DNA of 64,000 nucleotides. Source: RUG100 sp050953405 (GTDB taxonomy: Bacteria > Bacillota > Clostridia > Peptostreptococcales > Anaerovoracaceae). Shown piece by piece: positions 27,438-37,535 of this stretch. The translations under genes and the position numbers were made by a program. Position 1 is the first letter of the stretch, and every line of letters starts with the position of its first letter. The stretch lies in the NCBI GenBank assembly GCA_050953405.1, contig JBMNMP010000002.1, positions 1 through 64,000 of the forward strand. The letters run 5' to 3'. The notes beneath the pieces were generated by a model. That model was not told the DNA's origin, ran no database searches, and saw only the letters and a program-made list of their open reading frames with translations.

Positions 27438-27650
27438 TGATGTGGGGAGCAAAAGCCGAGTATACGTGCTTTGAAAATTTAATAATTTTGTGTTGTTAGA
27501 CCCACATCGAAAATATCTGTTCCAAATCACGAACGACTCTAAGAAGAAGGTATGCATTCGATCCATGGCCCCTTTTCAAAAAGAGGTGAGGGTGCGATTG
27601 TGTCGCTTACCTTAATATCACAGAGCCTGCAAATATTTTCAGGAGGCCCG
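27438..27650 (+). promoter_or_regulatory. Structured leader RNA of unknown class
   Basis: Between promoter and gene is a 330-base leader with nested stems. GATGTGGG (27439-27446) pairs with CCCACATC (27502-27509) and encloses CAAAAGC/GCTTTG (27450-27473) and AAAATT/AATTTT (27474-27490), giving a three-way junction. A second hairpin is AGGTGA/TTACCT (27584-27612) with inner GCGA/TCGC. A third is GCCTG...CAGGAGGC near 27625-27647. I recognise no known riboswitch or T-box core. Bases 27651-27743 show only the ribosome site AAGGAGAGG. Confidence 0.5.
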
Positions 27651-27743
27651 TCACAAAATTATTTGATTCACAAAGTGCTGTCATACAGGACTGAGTTTTG
27701 CTTGCTGCCTTACATCAAGAACAATATTTAAAGGAGAGGCGAT

Positions 27744-28631
27744 ATGAAAGATATCATTACTGTCGCAGTAGTAAACTTCAGAGTTGATGTTGCTGACAAG
27801 CAAAGCAATTTGTCAAGGATGTGCGGCTATATCGAGGCCGCAGGGCGCAGAGGCGCAGATGTTATTCTGCTGCCTGAGATGTGCCTCATGGGTTATGACT
27901 GGTATGTAGACGAGAGCATATCCATGGAAGAAAAGAAAGCATCAGCGGAAACCATTTCAGGCCCGTCATGCAGTGCCATCGCGGAGATCACCAAAAAATA
28001 CGGCATGTATGCTGTATTCGGAATGGCTGAGAAGATCGAAGGCAAAGAAGAGCTCTTCAATTCTGCAGTAGCCATCGGACCGGACGGAGTTATCGGCGCT
28101 TATCAGAAGATGCATCCGTTCGAAACTGAGAGCATCTGGTGTGCAAAGGGTGAAGAACCGTTCATGTTCGATACTGAATGGGGTCCGATCTCAATCGGTA
28201 TCTGCTTTGACACCTATCAGTTCCCGGAACTGATGAGACATTATGTTTACAAGGGCTCGAGGCTTTATCTCAACCCGACTGCAGTCGTTGAGGAGATACC
28301 CAAGGAAGGCAGCAGACAGGCATTCATAGATTATTATGCTCCGACACTCGAATACGGAGTACTCTGCAATACTATATATGTTGCCAGCTCAAACCTCACC
28401 GGCATGGACAAAGAAAACTATTTTGGCGGCGGCAGCTGCATCATAGGACCGAAGGTAACTCCGTTCTTTGAGACAAATCTGTATTACTATGCAGGCGACA
28501 AGAACAATAACCAGGAAGTCATGCACATGGCAACTATCGACTTGTCACTGGCAAGGAGAAGACTGGCAGTAGAGAGCAAATTCACCGGAGAGCCGGATTA
28601 CAGACCGGACATATATAAGAAGTTTTTATAA
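27744..28631 (+). CDS. Carbon-nitrogen hydrolase (nitrilase superfamily amidase)
   Basis: A 295-residue nitrilase-fold enzyme. The catalytic triad is seen as Glu in LLPEMCLMGYDW, Lys in YQKMHPFETE, and Cys in ISIGICFDTYQFPEL. Such enzymes split non-peptide C-N bonds of amides, carbamoyl or omega-amide compounds. It lies 17 bases before an amino-acid permease, so the pair probably imports and deamidates a nitrogen compound. It is preceded by a long structured leader and an operator-like palindrome. The exact substrate is unknown. Confidence 0.9.
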   Translation: MKDIITVAVVNFRVDVADKQSNLSRMCGYIEAAGRRGADVILLPEMCLMGYDWYVDESISMEEKKASAETISGPSCSAIAEITKKYGMYAVFGMAEKIEGKEELFNSAVAIGPDGVIGAYQKMHPFETESIWCAKGEEPFMFDTEWGPISIGICFDTYQFPELMRHYVYKGSRLYLNPTAVVEEIPKEGSRQAFIDYYAPTLEYGVLCNTIYVASSNLTGMDKENYFGGGSCIIGPKVTPFFETNLYYYAGDKNNNQEVMHMATIDLSLARRRLAVESKFTGEPDYRPDIYKKFL

Positions 28632-28648
28632 AGGAGTGACAGGAAAAC

Positions 28649-30028
28649 ATGGAAAATAAAGAGAAAAAGCACACCCACGAGAGTGCCGCCGGGCTGAACC
28701 GGGTACTCAAGCTCTCATCGCTGGTATTCTACGGCCTGGCGTTCATGGTACCGCTGACTATATTCACGACATATGGTCTGGTTACCCAGCATTCACACGG
28801 AATGGTTTCCATCACCTATGTACTGACTACAGTCTGCATGGCATTCACTGCATTCAGTTATGTAAGGATGACGAAGGCATATCCGGTTGCCGGATCTGTT
28901 TATACGTTTGTACACAAATCGATAAACCCGTATCTGGGATTCATGTCCGGCTGGACCATCCTCATCGGATATATGTTCCTCCCCATGCTGAATTACCTGG
29001 TATCGGCTATGTATCTGAACTCCGCTATACCTCAGGTGCCGAAGTGGGCATGGATAATACTGATGATTGCTATAGTTACCATAGTAAATCACTTTGGTAT
29101 CAAAGTTACCGACATGTTCAACAGAGGAATCGTTTATCTTCAGTTCCTCTTCCTCGCTGTATTCCTGATCGTAGTCATCAAGTACATCGCCCAGGGCGGC
29201 GGTACCGGAACACTGCTGGACTTCAACGCATTCATCAACATGCACGAGTTCACAAAAGAAGGCATGGGAATCCCGATGCTGCTTTCCGGAGCTTCTATCC
29301 TGGCACTCTCGTTCCTCGGATTCGATGCGATCTCCACACTGAGTGAGGAAGCTATCAACCCTGAGAAGAACATCGGAAGAGCTATAATAATCGCTTGCGT
29401 AGGCGCAGGTACCGCTTTCACGATCATCACATACATCATGCAGCAGGCATGGCCGCAGGCATGGTATCAGATCGTTAACGCCGACAATGGTTCTTATGAA
29501 TTCATTGCCAAGGTGGCCGGTGCCGGAATGTCGTACTTCTTTACGGCTGCATATGCTATCGGCTGTATCGCCAGCTCCGTTTCCTCGGTTGCTTCTGCAT
29601 CCAGAGTACTCTACGGAATGGGCCGCGACAGGATCCTGCCCAACAAGATCTTCGGATATTTGAACATGAAGCGTCAGACACCGACTTACAGCATCCTGAT
29701 CATGGCAGTCATCAGCCTCTCAGCACTGTTCATCTCGCTGACCACGGCGGCGTCGCTGCTGAACTTCGGGGCACTGCTCGGATTCACTATGGTTAACGTT
29801 TCTGTTATAGCTCACTACTTCGTCAGGGAGAAATGCAGGAGCGGGTTCGATATCTTCAGGTATCTGATATTCCCGATACTGGGAGCCATATTCACATTTG
29901 CGATCTGGATCAACCTCGACAGGTTCTCCATGATACTCGGATTCTCCTGGCTGGCTATCGGCTTTGTTTATCTGATCATCATGACCAAGGGATTCAAGAA
30001 ACTGCCGAAGGAAATGAGATTGGAATAA
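28649..30028 (+). CDS. APC family amino acid/polyamine permease
   Basis: A 459-residue transporter with about 12 helices. The first helix region VFYGLAFMVPLTIFTTYGL, then KAYPVAGSVYTFVHKSINP and FLGFDAISTLSEEAINPEKN are hallmarks of the APC superfamily, near the PuuP/putrescine and amino-acid permeases. It takes up an amino acid or amine by H+ or Na+ symport or exchange. The tight link to the nitrilase-family gene suggests that the imported compound is the enzyme's substrate or a related amide. Confidence 0.9.
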   Translation: MENKEKKHTHESAAGLNRVLKLSSLVFYGLAFMVPLTIFTTYGLVTQHSHGMVSITYVLTTVCMAFTAFSYVRMTKAYPVAGSVYTFVHKSINPYLGFMSGWTILIGYMFLPMLNYLVSAMYLNSAIPQVPKWAWIILMIAIVTIVNHFGIKVTDMFNRGIVYLQFLFLAVFLIVVIKYIAQGGGTGTLLDFNAFINMHEFTKEGMGIPMLLSGASILALSFLGFDAISTLSEEAINPEKNIGRAIIIACVGAGTAFTIITYIMQQAWPQAWYQIVNADNGSYEFIAKVAGAGMSYFFTAAYAIGCIASSVSSVASASRVLYGMGRDRILPNKIFGYLNMKRQTPTYSILIMAVISLSALFISLTTAASLLNFGALLGFTMVNVSVIAHYFVREKCRSGFDIFRYLIFPILGAIFTFAIWINLDRFSMILGFSWLAIGFVYLIIMTKGFKKLPKEMRLE

Positions 30029-30080
30029 ACAGCCTCATCCAGCAACAGATTTTGCCGGGATGTTATATAAATTTTATGAG

Positions 30081-30110
30081 GAGAGACTCCGCATGGGGCC
30101 TCTCTTTTTT
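30081..30110 (+). terminator. Terminator of the amidase-permease operon
   Basis: GAGAGACTCC pairs with GGGGCCTCTC (one mismatch) around GCAT and is followed by TTTTTT. Confidence 0.8.
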
Positions 30111-30168
30111 ACCGCTGAAAGCCCGTGCGGAAAAGCGCACAGCGCCGGAGGGCAGAGTCAGAAGAGAA

Positions 30169-30216
30169 CGACCGGGCTTTTCTCTGGGAGTTATCCCCTT
30201 GAGAAAAGCCCGGTCG
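30169..30216 (-). terminator. Long hairpin after the first beta-helix/Cna-B gene
   Basis: A perfect 16-base stem (CGACCGGGCTTTTCTC with its complement) has the inner hairpin GGGA-GTTA-TCCC. It lies just past the stop of the minus-strand gene and recurs, with changes, after the paralog (34298-34340). Confidence 0.7.
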
Positions 30217-30259
30217 TCAACAATTGATTATGTAATGAGTAAAAGGCTAAGTTATTAGG

Positions 30260-33200
30260 TTATCTGGCCGATCTTTTCCTGATCGATCCAAAGGCCGCTG
30301 CCGCTCCTGCGATCGCCATGATTACCAGATAGATGTTCATATCTGTCGGATCTCCTGTCTTTGGCGAGCTCGGATTCGGCTGGCTGTATGTTGTTGTCTT
30401 CGTCGTTGTTGTCGTTGTCGTCGGCGGCTTCTTAGGATTCGTCGGCGGAGTGGTCACCTCATGAATATTAGTGATCTTGAAGCCTTCTGCTGCGCTTCCG
30501 GTTATGTACGTTGTGTACTTGGCAACAGGAGTTTCTGTTACGGTGTAGGTAATGGCTTTGCCATCATTGTTGACCGCCAGATCCTTGAAGGTGCCTTTCC
30601 AGTCATTGGATGCGTTCAGCTCCAGAGTCCTGCCTGTGTCCTTGCCGTCTGCAAACAGATGGACAGTGACGCTGTCAGGCCTTACGCCGTCCTTGTCGTT
30701 CTTGTCGTTCCAGACCTTGAGGACACTGATCTCGGTTTTTACAGGTGTATATTTGTTTGTGATATTGTTTCCGTCATACGAAGTGGAGTACTTGTCTACC
30801 GCTTCTTCAGTGACCGTATATACGATCTGATGACCGTCCTTGCTGTCGAACCTGGGAAGATCGTTGAATTCATATGCCCAGTCATCCTTTGAGGTGACCT
30901 GCTTGCTGTCGATCCTGGTGCCGTCGGCCAGCAGATTTACGGTGATCGAATCCGGTCTGATGCCGTCCTGGTCATCCTGGTCGTCCCATGTCTTGGTGCC
31001 GGTGACCTCTGTCGTTGTCGTATTTGTGTTCGTGATCGTGAATCCGTCATCAGCATTGCCGCTGATATCGCTCTTGTAGTGATCCACAGCATCTTCCTTG
31101 ATCGTGTACTCGATCTTCTCTCCGGCCTTGTTTATCGGCAGATCTGTAAAGCTGCCCGTCCACTGGTTTTTCTCGTTCAATGTCAGGGTATTTCCGGTAT
31201 CCTCACCGTTGGCCAGCAGGTGTATGGTGACGCTGTCAGGACGATCTTTTCCGGCGTTGTCTCCATCGAGCCATGATTTGCTGACAGTGACACTGGTCTT
31301 TCCAGGTGTATATTCGTTTGTGATATCGTTTCCGTCATACGAAGTGGAGTAGTTGTCTACCGCATCTTCAGTGATTGTATATGCGATCTGATGACCGTCC
31401 TTGCTGTCGAACTTGGGAAGATCGTTGAATGCATATGCCCAGTCGTCTTTTGAGGTGACCTTCTTGCTGTCGATCTTCGTGCCGTCAGCCAGCAGATTTA
31501 CGGTGATTGAATCAGGTCTGATGCCGTCCTGGTCATCCTGGTCGTCCCATGTCTTGGTGCCGGTGACCTTTATCTTTGTCGTGTCCGTGTTCGTGATCGT
31601 GAATCCGTCATCAGCATTGCCGTCGATGGCAGCCTGGTAATGATCTGCGCTGTCTTCTGTGATCGTATATTCGATCTTTTCACCGGCTTTGTTTACAGGC
31701 AGATCTGTAAAGCTGCCGGCCCACTTGTTTGCCTCGTTCAATGTCAGGGTCTTCCCGGTATCTTCACCGTTTGCCAGCAGGTGTATGGTGACGCTGTCAG
31801 GACGATCCTTGTCAGCGTTATCTCCATCGAGCCATGATTTGCTGACATTGATACTGGTCTTTTTAGGTACATACTTGTTGGTGATATTATAGCCGTCATA
31901 TGTTGTCGTGTAGTTGTCTACAGCTTCCTCGGCGATAGTGTATTCGATCTGATGACCGTCATTATTGTCATATTTCGGAAGATCATTGAATGCATATGCC
32001 CAGTCATCCTTGGAGGTGACTTTCCTGCTGTCTATCTTTGCTCCGTCGGCAAACAGATCAATGGTGATCGAATCAGGTCTGATGCCGTCCTGGTCATCCT
32101 GGTCATCCCATGTCTTGGTACCTGCGATGTCAACGGCAGGGGAGTTGGTGACCGTGTAACCGGTGTTCTGGTCTCCGGTTACCGTGCCCGCATATCCATC
32201 TACGTTGCTTTCCTTAACGGTGTATATATATGTATTTCCGTCAGCATCGGCTTTGGGCAGGTTAGTGAATGCAAGTTTCCAGTTGCCGTCTTTATCCGGC
32301 GTCATTGTCGAGTAGCTGACATAAATCGGGTCGGCAGTGCTGCCTTCTATGGTACGGTACAGTTCGATCTTGACCTTGTCCGGTCTTGCCTGATCAGCGT
32401 TATTGTTATCGTCCCACTGCTTGTCAACATTCATAGAAGTGGTATCGTATTCGCCCATGTATACGGTTCCGTTGGAGCCGACACCGCCGCCTCTGGTGGT
32501 TGAAGTGTTGCCGGTGATCCAGACTTTCGCCAGGTCTTCGGCAGAGCTGTCCACTTTCTGATCTGTATGCAGCTTCAGTTCCTCCTGGGAAAATCCGTTC
32601 AGTGTGCCTTCCAGCCTGCTGTGGTCAACTTCGTTGCCTTCTTCATTTTTCCAGTTATATGGGGCGCCTCCCAGCATGGAGTCAGCGATGGTATAAGTGG
32701 GGTCACCGCTGTGGATACCATAAGCTGTGCTCGCCAGTATGTATAGATCTTTGGCCACTGGAGCAGTGTTTTCTGCCAGGGCAACGCCGTTTTTCACGTA
32801 GATATGTGTCTTGGTGACCGGACAGGCTGCATAACCGCCGCCGGCAATTTCAGCTGAGTTGTCGGTAATGATGGCATTTGTCAGATGGAGTTCTCCATTG
32901 GCAATGGTCGTATAAGTCGGGCTGTAACCGTTGACGTAGATGCCGCCGCCGCCGAATGTCGGGTTCTGGCGCCCGCCGCCTACCATGTGGTTATCGATGA
33001 TTTTTCCGGCCGAAATATTTGCGATTGCCTGCTGTCCGGTTCCGCTTGCCTGAACAAAGATACCACCGCCGCAGTCATGAGAAGTATTGTTGGAAATCGT
33101 GCCGCCGGTCATATTCAATACGGCCTTGTCGCTAACATTCTGATCTCCGAGTGAAATACCGCCGCCGCTGCCTTCAGAAGTGTTGTTGTCGATGGTGCCG

Positions 33201-34006
33201 CCGCTCAGATTGATGGTCGTGGTGCCGCCGGCACCATAGGTATAGTTAATGGTCCAGGCACAGATGCCGCCGCCGCAGCCGCTGCCGTCCAGCCCTTTGT
33301 AACTGGTGTTGGTGGCTGTGTTGTTTTGAATGGTACCGCCCGTCATATTCATGGTAGCATGGCTCAGTGAAACGCCGCCGCCTATGCAGGCACTGTTGTT
33401 CTGGATGACGCCGGCAGACATGTTCACGGTACTGTCATCTGCCCGGAGGGCGCCGCCTGCCGAGTCATAGTAGATCTCGCCATAATCGTAAAACTTATTG
33501 TTCTGCAATACGGTTCCTTCATTGATATTCAATGTGGAACCATTGGTGACCCAGATCATGGATGCTATTGTTTGCGTTGCTTCTTCGCTGTTGCCGTCGA
33601 TGGTGATATCGTGCATAGTAACCGTGGCATTGTCGATATCAAACATAAAATCGTAATAGCTCTTGTACCTTTTGATAACGGCGTTGGTGCCCTCAAGAGA
33701 AACGTCTCCTGAGAGGGAAGTCTTTCCGCTGACATAAATAGTAGTGATGCTTTGATCACTGGTCGCCAGGGCTTTGGCTTTCTCGAATGTTTTCACTGCG
33801 GTTTCCGGTGTGGATCCGTCATTGCTGTCGCTGCCTCTGCTTCCATTCAGATAGATAGCTCCGGTCGAACTGACAGAGATATCATTAGTGGTTCCTGAAT
33901 TGGTCACGCTTCCATCCGCCGTGCCTGCTGCCGCAAACGGCGCTGAAAAACAAAAGACCATCAAAAACGACATGATGATACTCAAAATTACTCTTTTGCG
34001 TTTCAT
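30260..34006 (-). CDS. Sortase-type surface protein: beta-helix plus seven Cna-B domains
   Basis: The 1,248-residue protein begins with a signal peptide (MKRKRVILSIIMSFLMVFCF). A right-handed beta-helix region follows (about residues 50-510), rich in GGGI/GGGV turns and motifs like MTGGTIQNNTA and LSGGTIDNNTSEGSGGGIS. Seven Cna-B domains come next, alternating type A (GTKTWDDQDDQDGIRPDSIT) and type B (VSKSWLDGDNADKDRPDSVT). Their Lys, Glu and Asn residues are placed for isopeptide bonds. A Thr/Pro linker, the SPKTGD sorting signal, a helix and RKRSAR end it. It is a likely adhesin or stalk. It is a tandem paralog of the next gene, and its own promoter lies at 34170-34198. Confidence 0.9.
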   Translation of the reverse strand: MKRKRVILSIIMSFLMVFCFSAPFAAAGTADGSVTNSGTTNDISVSSTGAIYLNGSRGSDSNDGSTPETAVKTFEKAKALATSDQSITTIYVSGKTSLSGDVSLEGTNAVIKRYKSYYDFMFDIDNATVTMHDITIDGNSEEATQTIASMIWVTNGSTLNINEGTVLQNNKFYDYGEIYYDSAGGALRADDSTVNMSAGVIQNNSACIGGGVSLSHATMNMTGGTIQNNTATNTSYKGLDGSGCGGGICAWTINYTYGAGGTTTINLSGGTIDNNTSEGSGGGISLGDQNVSDKAVLNMTGGTISNNTSHDCGGGIFVQASGTGQQAIANISAGKIIDNHMVGGGRQNPTFGGGGIYVNGYSPTYTTIANGELHLTNAIITDNSAEIAGGGYAACPVTKTHIYVKNGVALAENTAPVAKDLYILASTAYGIHSGDPTYTIADSMLGGAPYNWKNEEGNEVDHSRLEGTLNGFSQEELKLHTDQKVDSSAEDLAKVWITGNTSTTRGGGVGSNGTVYMGEYDTTSMNVDKQWDDNNNADQARPDKVKIELYRTIEGSTADPIYVSYSTMTPDKDGNWKLAFTNLPKADADGNTYIYTVKESNVDGYAGTVTGDQNTGYTVTNSPAVDIAGTKTWDDQDDQDGIRPDSITIDLFADGAKIDSRKVTSKDDWAYAFNDLPKYDNNDGHQIEYTIAEEAVDNYTTTYDGYNITNKYVPKKTSINVSKSWLDGDNADKDRPDSVTIHLLANGEDTGKTLTLNEANKWAGSFTDLPVNKAGEKIEYTITEDSADHYQAAIDGNADDGFTITNTDTTKIKVTGTKTWDDQDDQDGIRPDSITVNLLADGTKIDSKKVTSKDDWAYAFNDLPKFDSKDGHQIAYTITEDAVDNYSTSYDGNDITNEYTPGKTSVTVSKSWLDGDNAGKDRPDSVTIHLLANGEDTGNTLTLNEKNQWTGSFTDLPINKAGEKIEYTIKEDAVDHYKSDISGNADDGFTITNTNTTTTEVTGTKTWDDQDDQDGIRPDSITVNLLADGTRIDSKQVTSKDDWAYEFNDLPRFDSKDGHQIVYTVTEEAVDKYSTSYDGNNITNKYTPVKTEISVLKVWNDKNDKDGVRPDSVTVHLFADGKDTGRTLELNASNDWKGTFKDLAVNNDGKAITYTVTETPVAKYTTYITGSAAEGFKITNIHEVTTPPTNPKKPPTTTTTTTKTTTYSQPNPSSPKTGDPTDMNIYLVIMAIAGAAAAFGSIRKRSAR

Positions 34007-34083
34007 AAAAATCTTCCTTTCTTATTCTCTTCATCTTAGAGATGAAGGAAATGCTCATTTTAATAACACTTCATTAATTTTAT

Positions 34084-34113
34084 AGCCATGCACCATTTCA
34101 TCAATACATGGCT
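34084..34113 (-). promoter_or_regulatory. Conserved leader hairpin of the first beta-helix gene
   Basis: On the minus strand AGCCATG pairs with CATGGCT around a 16-base loop. The same element lies before the paralog (37621-37650). There an A-U pair is replaced by G-U and the stem is kept, although surrounding leader sequence has diverged. Confidence 0.5.
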
Positions 34114-34169
34114 CGATTTTTGTAAGATTATGAAAATCTTTTAAAATGATTAAACTAGCCTAACAAAAG

Positions 34170-34198
34170 TATAACAAAGCGAAGTTTTACAGTCAAGG
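34170..34198 (-). promoter_or_regulatory. Promoter of the first beta-helix/Cna-B gene
   Basis: On the minus strand TTGACT, a 17-base spacer and TATACT. The leader to the ATG at 34006 is about 155 bases. Between this promoter and the next hairpin (34199-34297) I see nothing recognisable. Confidence 0.8.
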
Positions 34199-34297
34199 TA
34201 AGTATGTCGTTTTGAGAAATATTCCATAAACAAGCAAAGTAATCGAATACAAACTTCACAAAAGTGCAAATTAATTATATGCTTACCGAAATGAAAG

Positions 34298-34340
34298 CCG
34301 GGCTTTCTCAGGGAGGGATCCCTCTGAGAAAAGCCCGGTC
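34298..34340 (-). terminator. Hairpin after the second beta-helix/Cna-B gene
   Basis: CCGGGCTT-TCTCAG pairs with CTGAGAAAAGCCCGG around GGAGGGATCC. It is a diverged copy of the hairpin at 30169-30216 in the same position after the stop. Confidence 0.65.
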
Positions 34341-34376
34341 TTCAATAATTTATTGTGTAATGAGTAAAAGGCAAAG

Positions 34377-37300
34377 TTATCTGGTCGATTTTCTTCTGAT
34401 CGATCCGCATACCACCGCCGCACTTGCGATCGCCATGATCATCAGGTAGATGTTCATATCTGTCGCATCCCCGGTCTTTGGCGAGCCCGGATTCGGCTGG
34501 CTGTACTTTGTCGTCGCCGGCGGATTCTTTGGATTTGCCGGTGGTGTAGTCACCTTGTGAGTATTTGTGATCTTGAAGCCTTCCGCTGCGCTTCCTGTGA
34601 TCTTTGCCGTGTATTTGGCTGCAGGTGATTCGGATACCGTGTATTTTATGGTATTGCCGTTCTTTTTTAACGCAAGATCTTCAAAAGAACCTTTCCAGTC
34701 ATTGGATGCGTTCAGCTCCAGAGTCCTGCCTGTATCTTTGCCGTCGGCTAACAGATGAACAGTGACACTGTCCGGCCTTACGCCGTCCTTGTCGTTATTG
34801 TCGTTCCAGATCTTGACGACAGTGACACTGGTCTTCCCGGGTGTATATTTGTTCGTTATATTATTCCCGTCATACGAAGTGGAGTAGTTGTCTACTGCAT
34901 CTTCAGTGACCGTATATTCGATCTGGTGACCGTCCTTGCTGTCGAACATGGGAAGATCGTTGAATGCATATGCCCAGTCATCCTTTGAGGTGACTTTCTT
35001 ACTGTCTATCTTCGTGCCGTCTGCAAGCAGATTTACGGTGATCGATCCGGGCCTGATGCCGTCATGGTCATTCTGGTCGTCCCATGTCTTGGTGCCGGTG
35101 ACCTTTATTTCTTTCGTGTTCGTGACCGTGAATCCGTCATCGGCATTGCCGCCGATGGTGGTCCGGTAATCATCCACGCTGTCTTCCCTGATCGTGTATT
35201 TGATCTTTTCACCGGCTTTATTCACAGGCAGATCCGTAAAGCTGCCTGCCCACTTGTTTGCTTCGTTCAACGTCAGAGTCTTTCCGGTATCCTCACCGTT
35301 TGCCAGCAGGTGGATGGTGACCCTGTCAGGACGATCTTTTCCGGCGTTGTCTCCATCGAGCCATGATTTACTGACATGGACACTTGTCTTTTTGGGTACA
35401 TACTTGTTGGTGATATTATAGCCGTCATAAGCAGTCGTGTATTGGTCTACAGCTTCCTCGGCGATAGTGTACTTGATCTGATGACGGTCTTTCTTGTCGT
35501 ATTTCGGAAGGTCATTGAATGCATATGCCCAGTCATCTCTTGAGGTGACTTCCTTGCTGTCAATCTTCGTGCCGTCGGCCAGCAGATCTACGGTGATCGA
35601 ATCAGGTCTGATGCTGTCCTGGTCATCCTGGTCGTCCCATGTCTTGGTACCTGCGATATCAACGGAAGGGGAGTTGGTGACCGTGTAACCGGCGCTCTGA
35701 TCTCCGGTGACTGTGCCCGTATAGCCCTCCGGATTTCTTTCTTTGATGGTATATACATATGTGTTTCCGTCAGCATCGGTTTTGGGCAGGTTAGTGAATG
35801 CAAGCTTCCAGTTGCCTTCTTTATCCGGCTTCATTGTCGAGTAGCTGACATAAAGCGGGTCGGCAGTACTGCCCGTCGTGGTACGGTACAGTTCGATCTC
35901 GACCTTGTCCGGCCTTGCCTGATCGGCGTTATCGTTATCGTCCCACTGCTTGTCAACGTTCAGAGAAGTGGTCTCATATTCGCCCATGTATACGATTCCA
36001 TTGGAGCCGATGCCGCCGCCTCTGGTGATTGAAGTGTTGCCGGTGATCCAGACTTTCGCCAGGTTTCTGGCAGAGCTGTTCAATGTCTGATCCGTATGCA
36101 GCTTCAGTTGCTCTTGTCTGATTGCCGACAATTGGCCTTCCAGCCGGCTGTGGTCGACCTCTTTGCCGTCTTCGTTTTTCCAGTTGTACGGGGTGCCGCC
36201 CAGCATAGAGTCGGCAATAGTATATGTCGGACTGCCGCTGTGGATACCATAAGCTGTGTTCGCCAGGATGTACAGATCTTTGGCAACAGGAGCCTTGTTT
36301 TCGACTAAGGCAACGCCGTTTTTCAAATAGATATGGGTTTGAGTGACCGGGCAGGCCGCATAGCCGCCGCCTGCATAAGCCGCTTCATTATCCGCAATGA
36401 CTGCATTTGTCAGATGGAGCTCTCCGCTGGATAGTCCCGGGATATCGTTACGATAGCCGTTGACATAAATGCCGCCGCCGCCGAATGCCGTGTTCTGGCG
36501 CCCTCCGCCGACCATATGGTTATCGATGATATTCCCTGCAGAGATATTGGCGATGGCTTGTGAGTCGCTATAGCTGGCTTGCACAAAGATACCGCCGCCG
36601 CAGTCATGAGAAGTATTGTTGGAAATAGTTCCGCCTGTCATATTCAATATGCTCTTGTCATTAGCATGACTGTTTCCAACGGAGATACCGCCGCCGCTGC
36701 CTTCAGAAGTGTTATTGTCGATAGTGCCCCCGCTCAGATTGATGGTTATTGTTTTTCCGGAACCAAACCAGTCTGACCACGCACAGATGCCGCCGCCGCT
36801 GGCGCAGCCATCCAGTCCTTTGGCACTGGTACTGGTCGCTGTGTTGTTTTGTATAGTACCGCCTGTCATGTTCATTGTAGAACGGACCAGGGAAACGCCG
36901 CCCCCCTGGCAGGCACTGTTGTTCTGAATGATCCCTGAGGACATGTTCAGGGTGCTGTCATCTATACGGAGTGCACCGCCTGCAGATTTATAGTAGAGCT
37001 CTCCATAATCGTAAATCTTATTGTTCTGCAATACGGTCCCTTCGTTGATATTCAATGTGGCTCCGTTGGCGGCGTAAATCAGGGAAGCGGTGGTTTTCGC
37101 TGCTTCTTCGCTGTTGCCGTCGATAGTGATATCGTGCAGGGTGGCCGTGGCGCCGTCGATATAAAACAGATCATCGTAATAGCTCGGATACCTTTTGATA
37201 ACGGCGTTGGTGCCCTCAAGAGAAACGTCTCCTGAGAGGGAAACCATCCCGTTGACATAAATAGTTTTGATGCCTTGATCTGCTGTCGCCAGAGCCTTGG

Positions 37301-37535
37301 CTTTTTCGAACGTTTTCACTGCTGTCTCCGGTGCAGCGCCGTCGTTGCTGTCGCTGCCGCTGCCGCTGCTGCCATTCAGATAGACAGCTCCGGTCGAGCT
37401 GGCGGAGATATCATTAGTGGTTCCCGAACCGGTCCCGTTTCCATCCGCCGTGTCTGCTGCTGCAAACGGCGCCGAAAAACAAAAGACCATCAAAAACGAC
37501 ATCATGATACTCAAAATCACTCTTTTGCGTTTCAT
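34377..37535 (-). CDS. Sortase-type surface protein: beta-helix plus five Cna-B domains (paralog)
   Basis: The 1,052-residue protein has the same plan as its neighbour: an almost identical signal peptide, a beta-helix region (about residues 50-510), Cna-B domains and a SPKTGD sorting signal with a final KSTR. It has five Cna-B domains instead of seven, so one A-B pair is missing. Type A reads GTKTWDDQDDQDSIRP and type B VSKSWLDGDNAGKDRP. Signal and repeat regions are the most alike, while many beta-helix residues differ, consistent with diversification of the exposed head. Its own promoter is at 37669-37697. A covalently anchored adhesin role is inferred. Confidence 0.9.
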   Translation of the reverse strand: MKRKRVILSIMMSFLMVFCFSAPFAAADTADGNGTGSGTTNDISASSTGAVYLNGSSGSGSDSNDGAAPETAVKTFEKAKALATADQGIKTIYVNGMVSLSGDVSLEGTNAVIKRYPSYYDDLFYIDGATATLHDITIDGNSEEAAKTTASLIYAANGATLNINEGTVLQNNKIYDYGELYYKSAGGALRIDDSTLNMSSGIIQNNSACQGGGVSLVRSTMNMTGGTIQNNTATSTSAKGLDGCASGGGICAWSDWFGSGKTITINLSGGTIDNNTSEGSGGGISVGNSHANDKSILNMTGGTISNNTSHDCGGGIFVQASYSDSQAIANISAGNIIDNHMVGGGRQNTAFGGGGIYVNGYRNDIPGLSSGELHLTNAVIADNEAAYAGGGYAACPVTQTHIYLKNGVALVENKAPVAKDLYILANTAYGIHSGSPTYTIADSMLGGTPYNWKNEDGKEVDHSRLEGQLSAIRQEQLKLHTDQTLNSSARNLAKVWITGNTSITRGGGIGSNGIVYMGEYETTSLNVDKQWDDNDNADQARPDKVEIELYRTTTGSTADPLYVSYSTMKPDKEGNWKLAFTNLPKTDADGNTYVYTIKERNPEGYTGTVTGDQSAGYTVTNSPSVDIAGTKTWDDQDDQDSIRPDSITVDLLADGTKIDSKEVTSRDDWAYAFNDLPKYDKKDRHQIKYTIAEEAVDQYTTAYDGYNITNKYVPKKTSVHVSKSWLDGDNAGKDRPDRVTIHLLANGEDTGKTLTLNEANKWAGSFTDLPVNKAGEKIKYTIREDSVDDYRTTIGGNADDGFTVTNTKEIKVTGTKTWDDQNDHDGIRPGSITVNLLADGTKIDSKKVTSKDDWAYAFNDLPMFDSKDGHQIEYTVTEDAVDNYSTSYDGNNITNKYTPGKTSVTVVKIWNDNNDKDGVRPDSVTVHLLADGKDTGRTLELNASNDWKGSFEDLALKKNGNTIKYTVSESPAAKYTAKITGSAAEGFKITNTHKVTTPPANPKNPPATTKYSQPNPGSPKTGDATDMNIYLMIMAIASAAVVCGSIRRKSTR

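Noticed and set aside
27584..27612. Possible T-box (AGGGTG followed by a GC-rich hairpin) in the amidase leader
   Set aside because: The T-box core AGGGTGGTACCGCG is not present and there is no following terminator.
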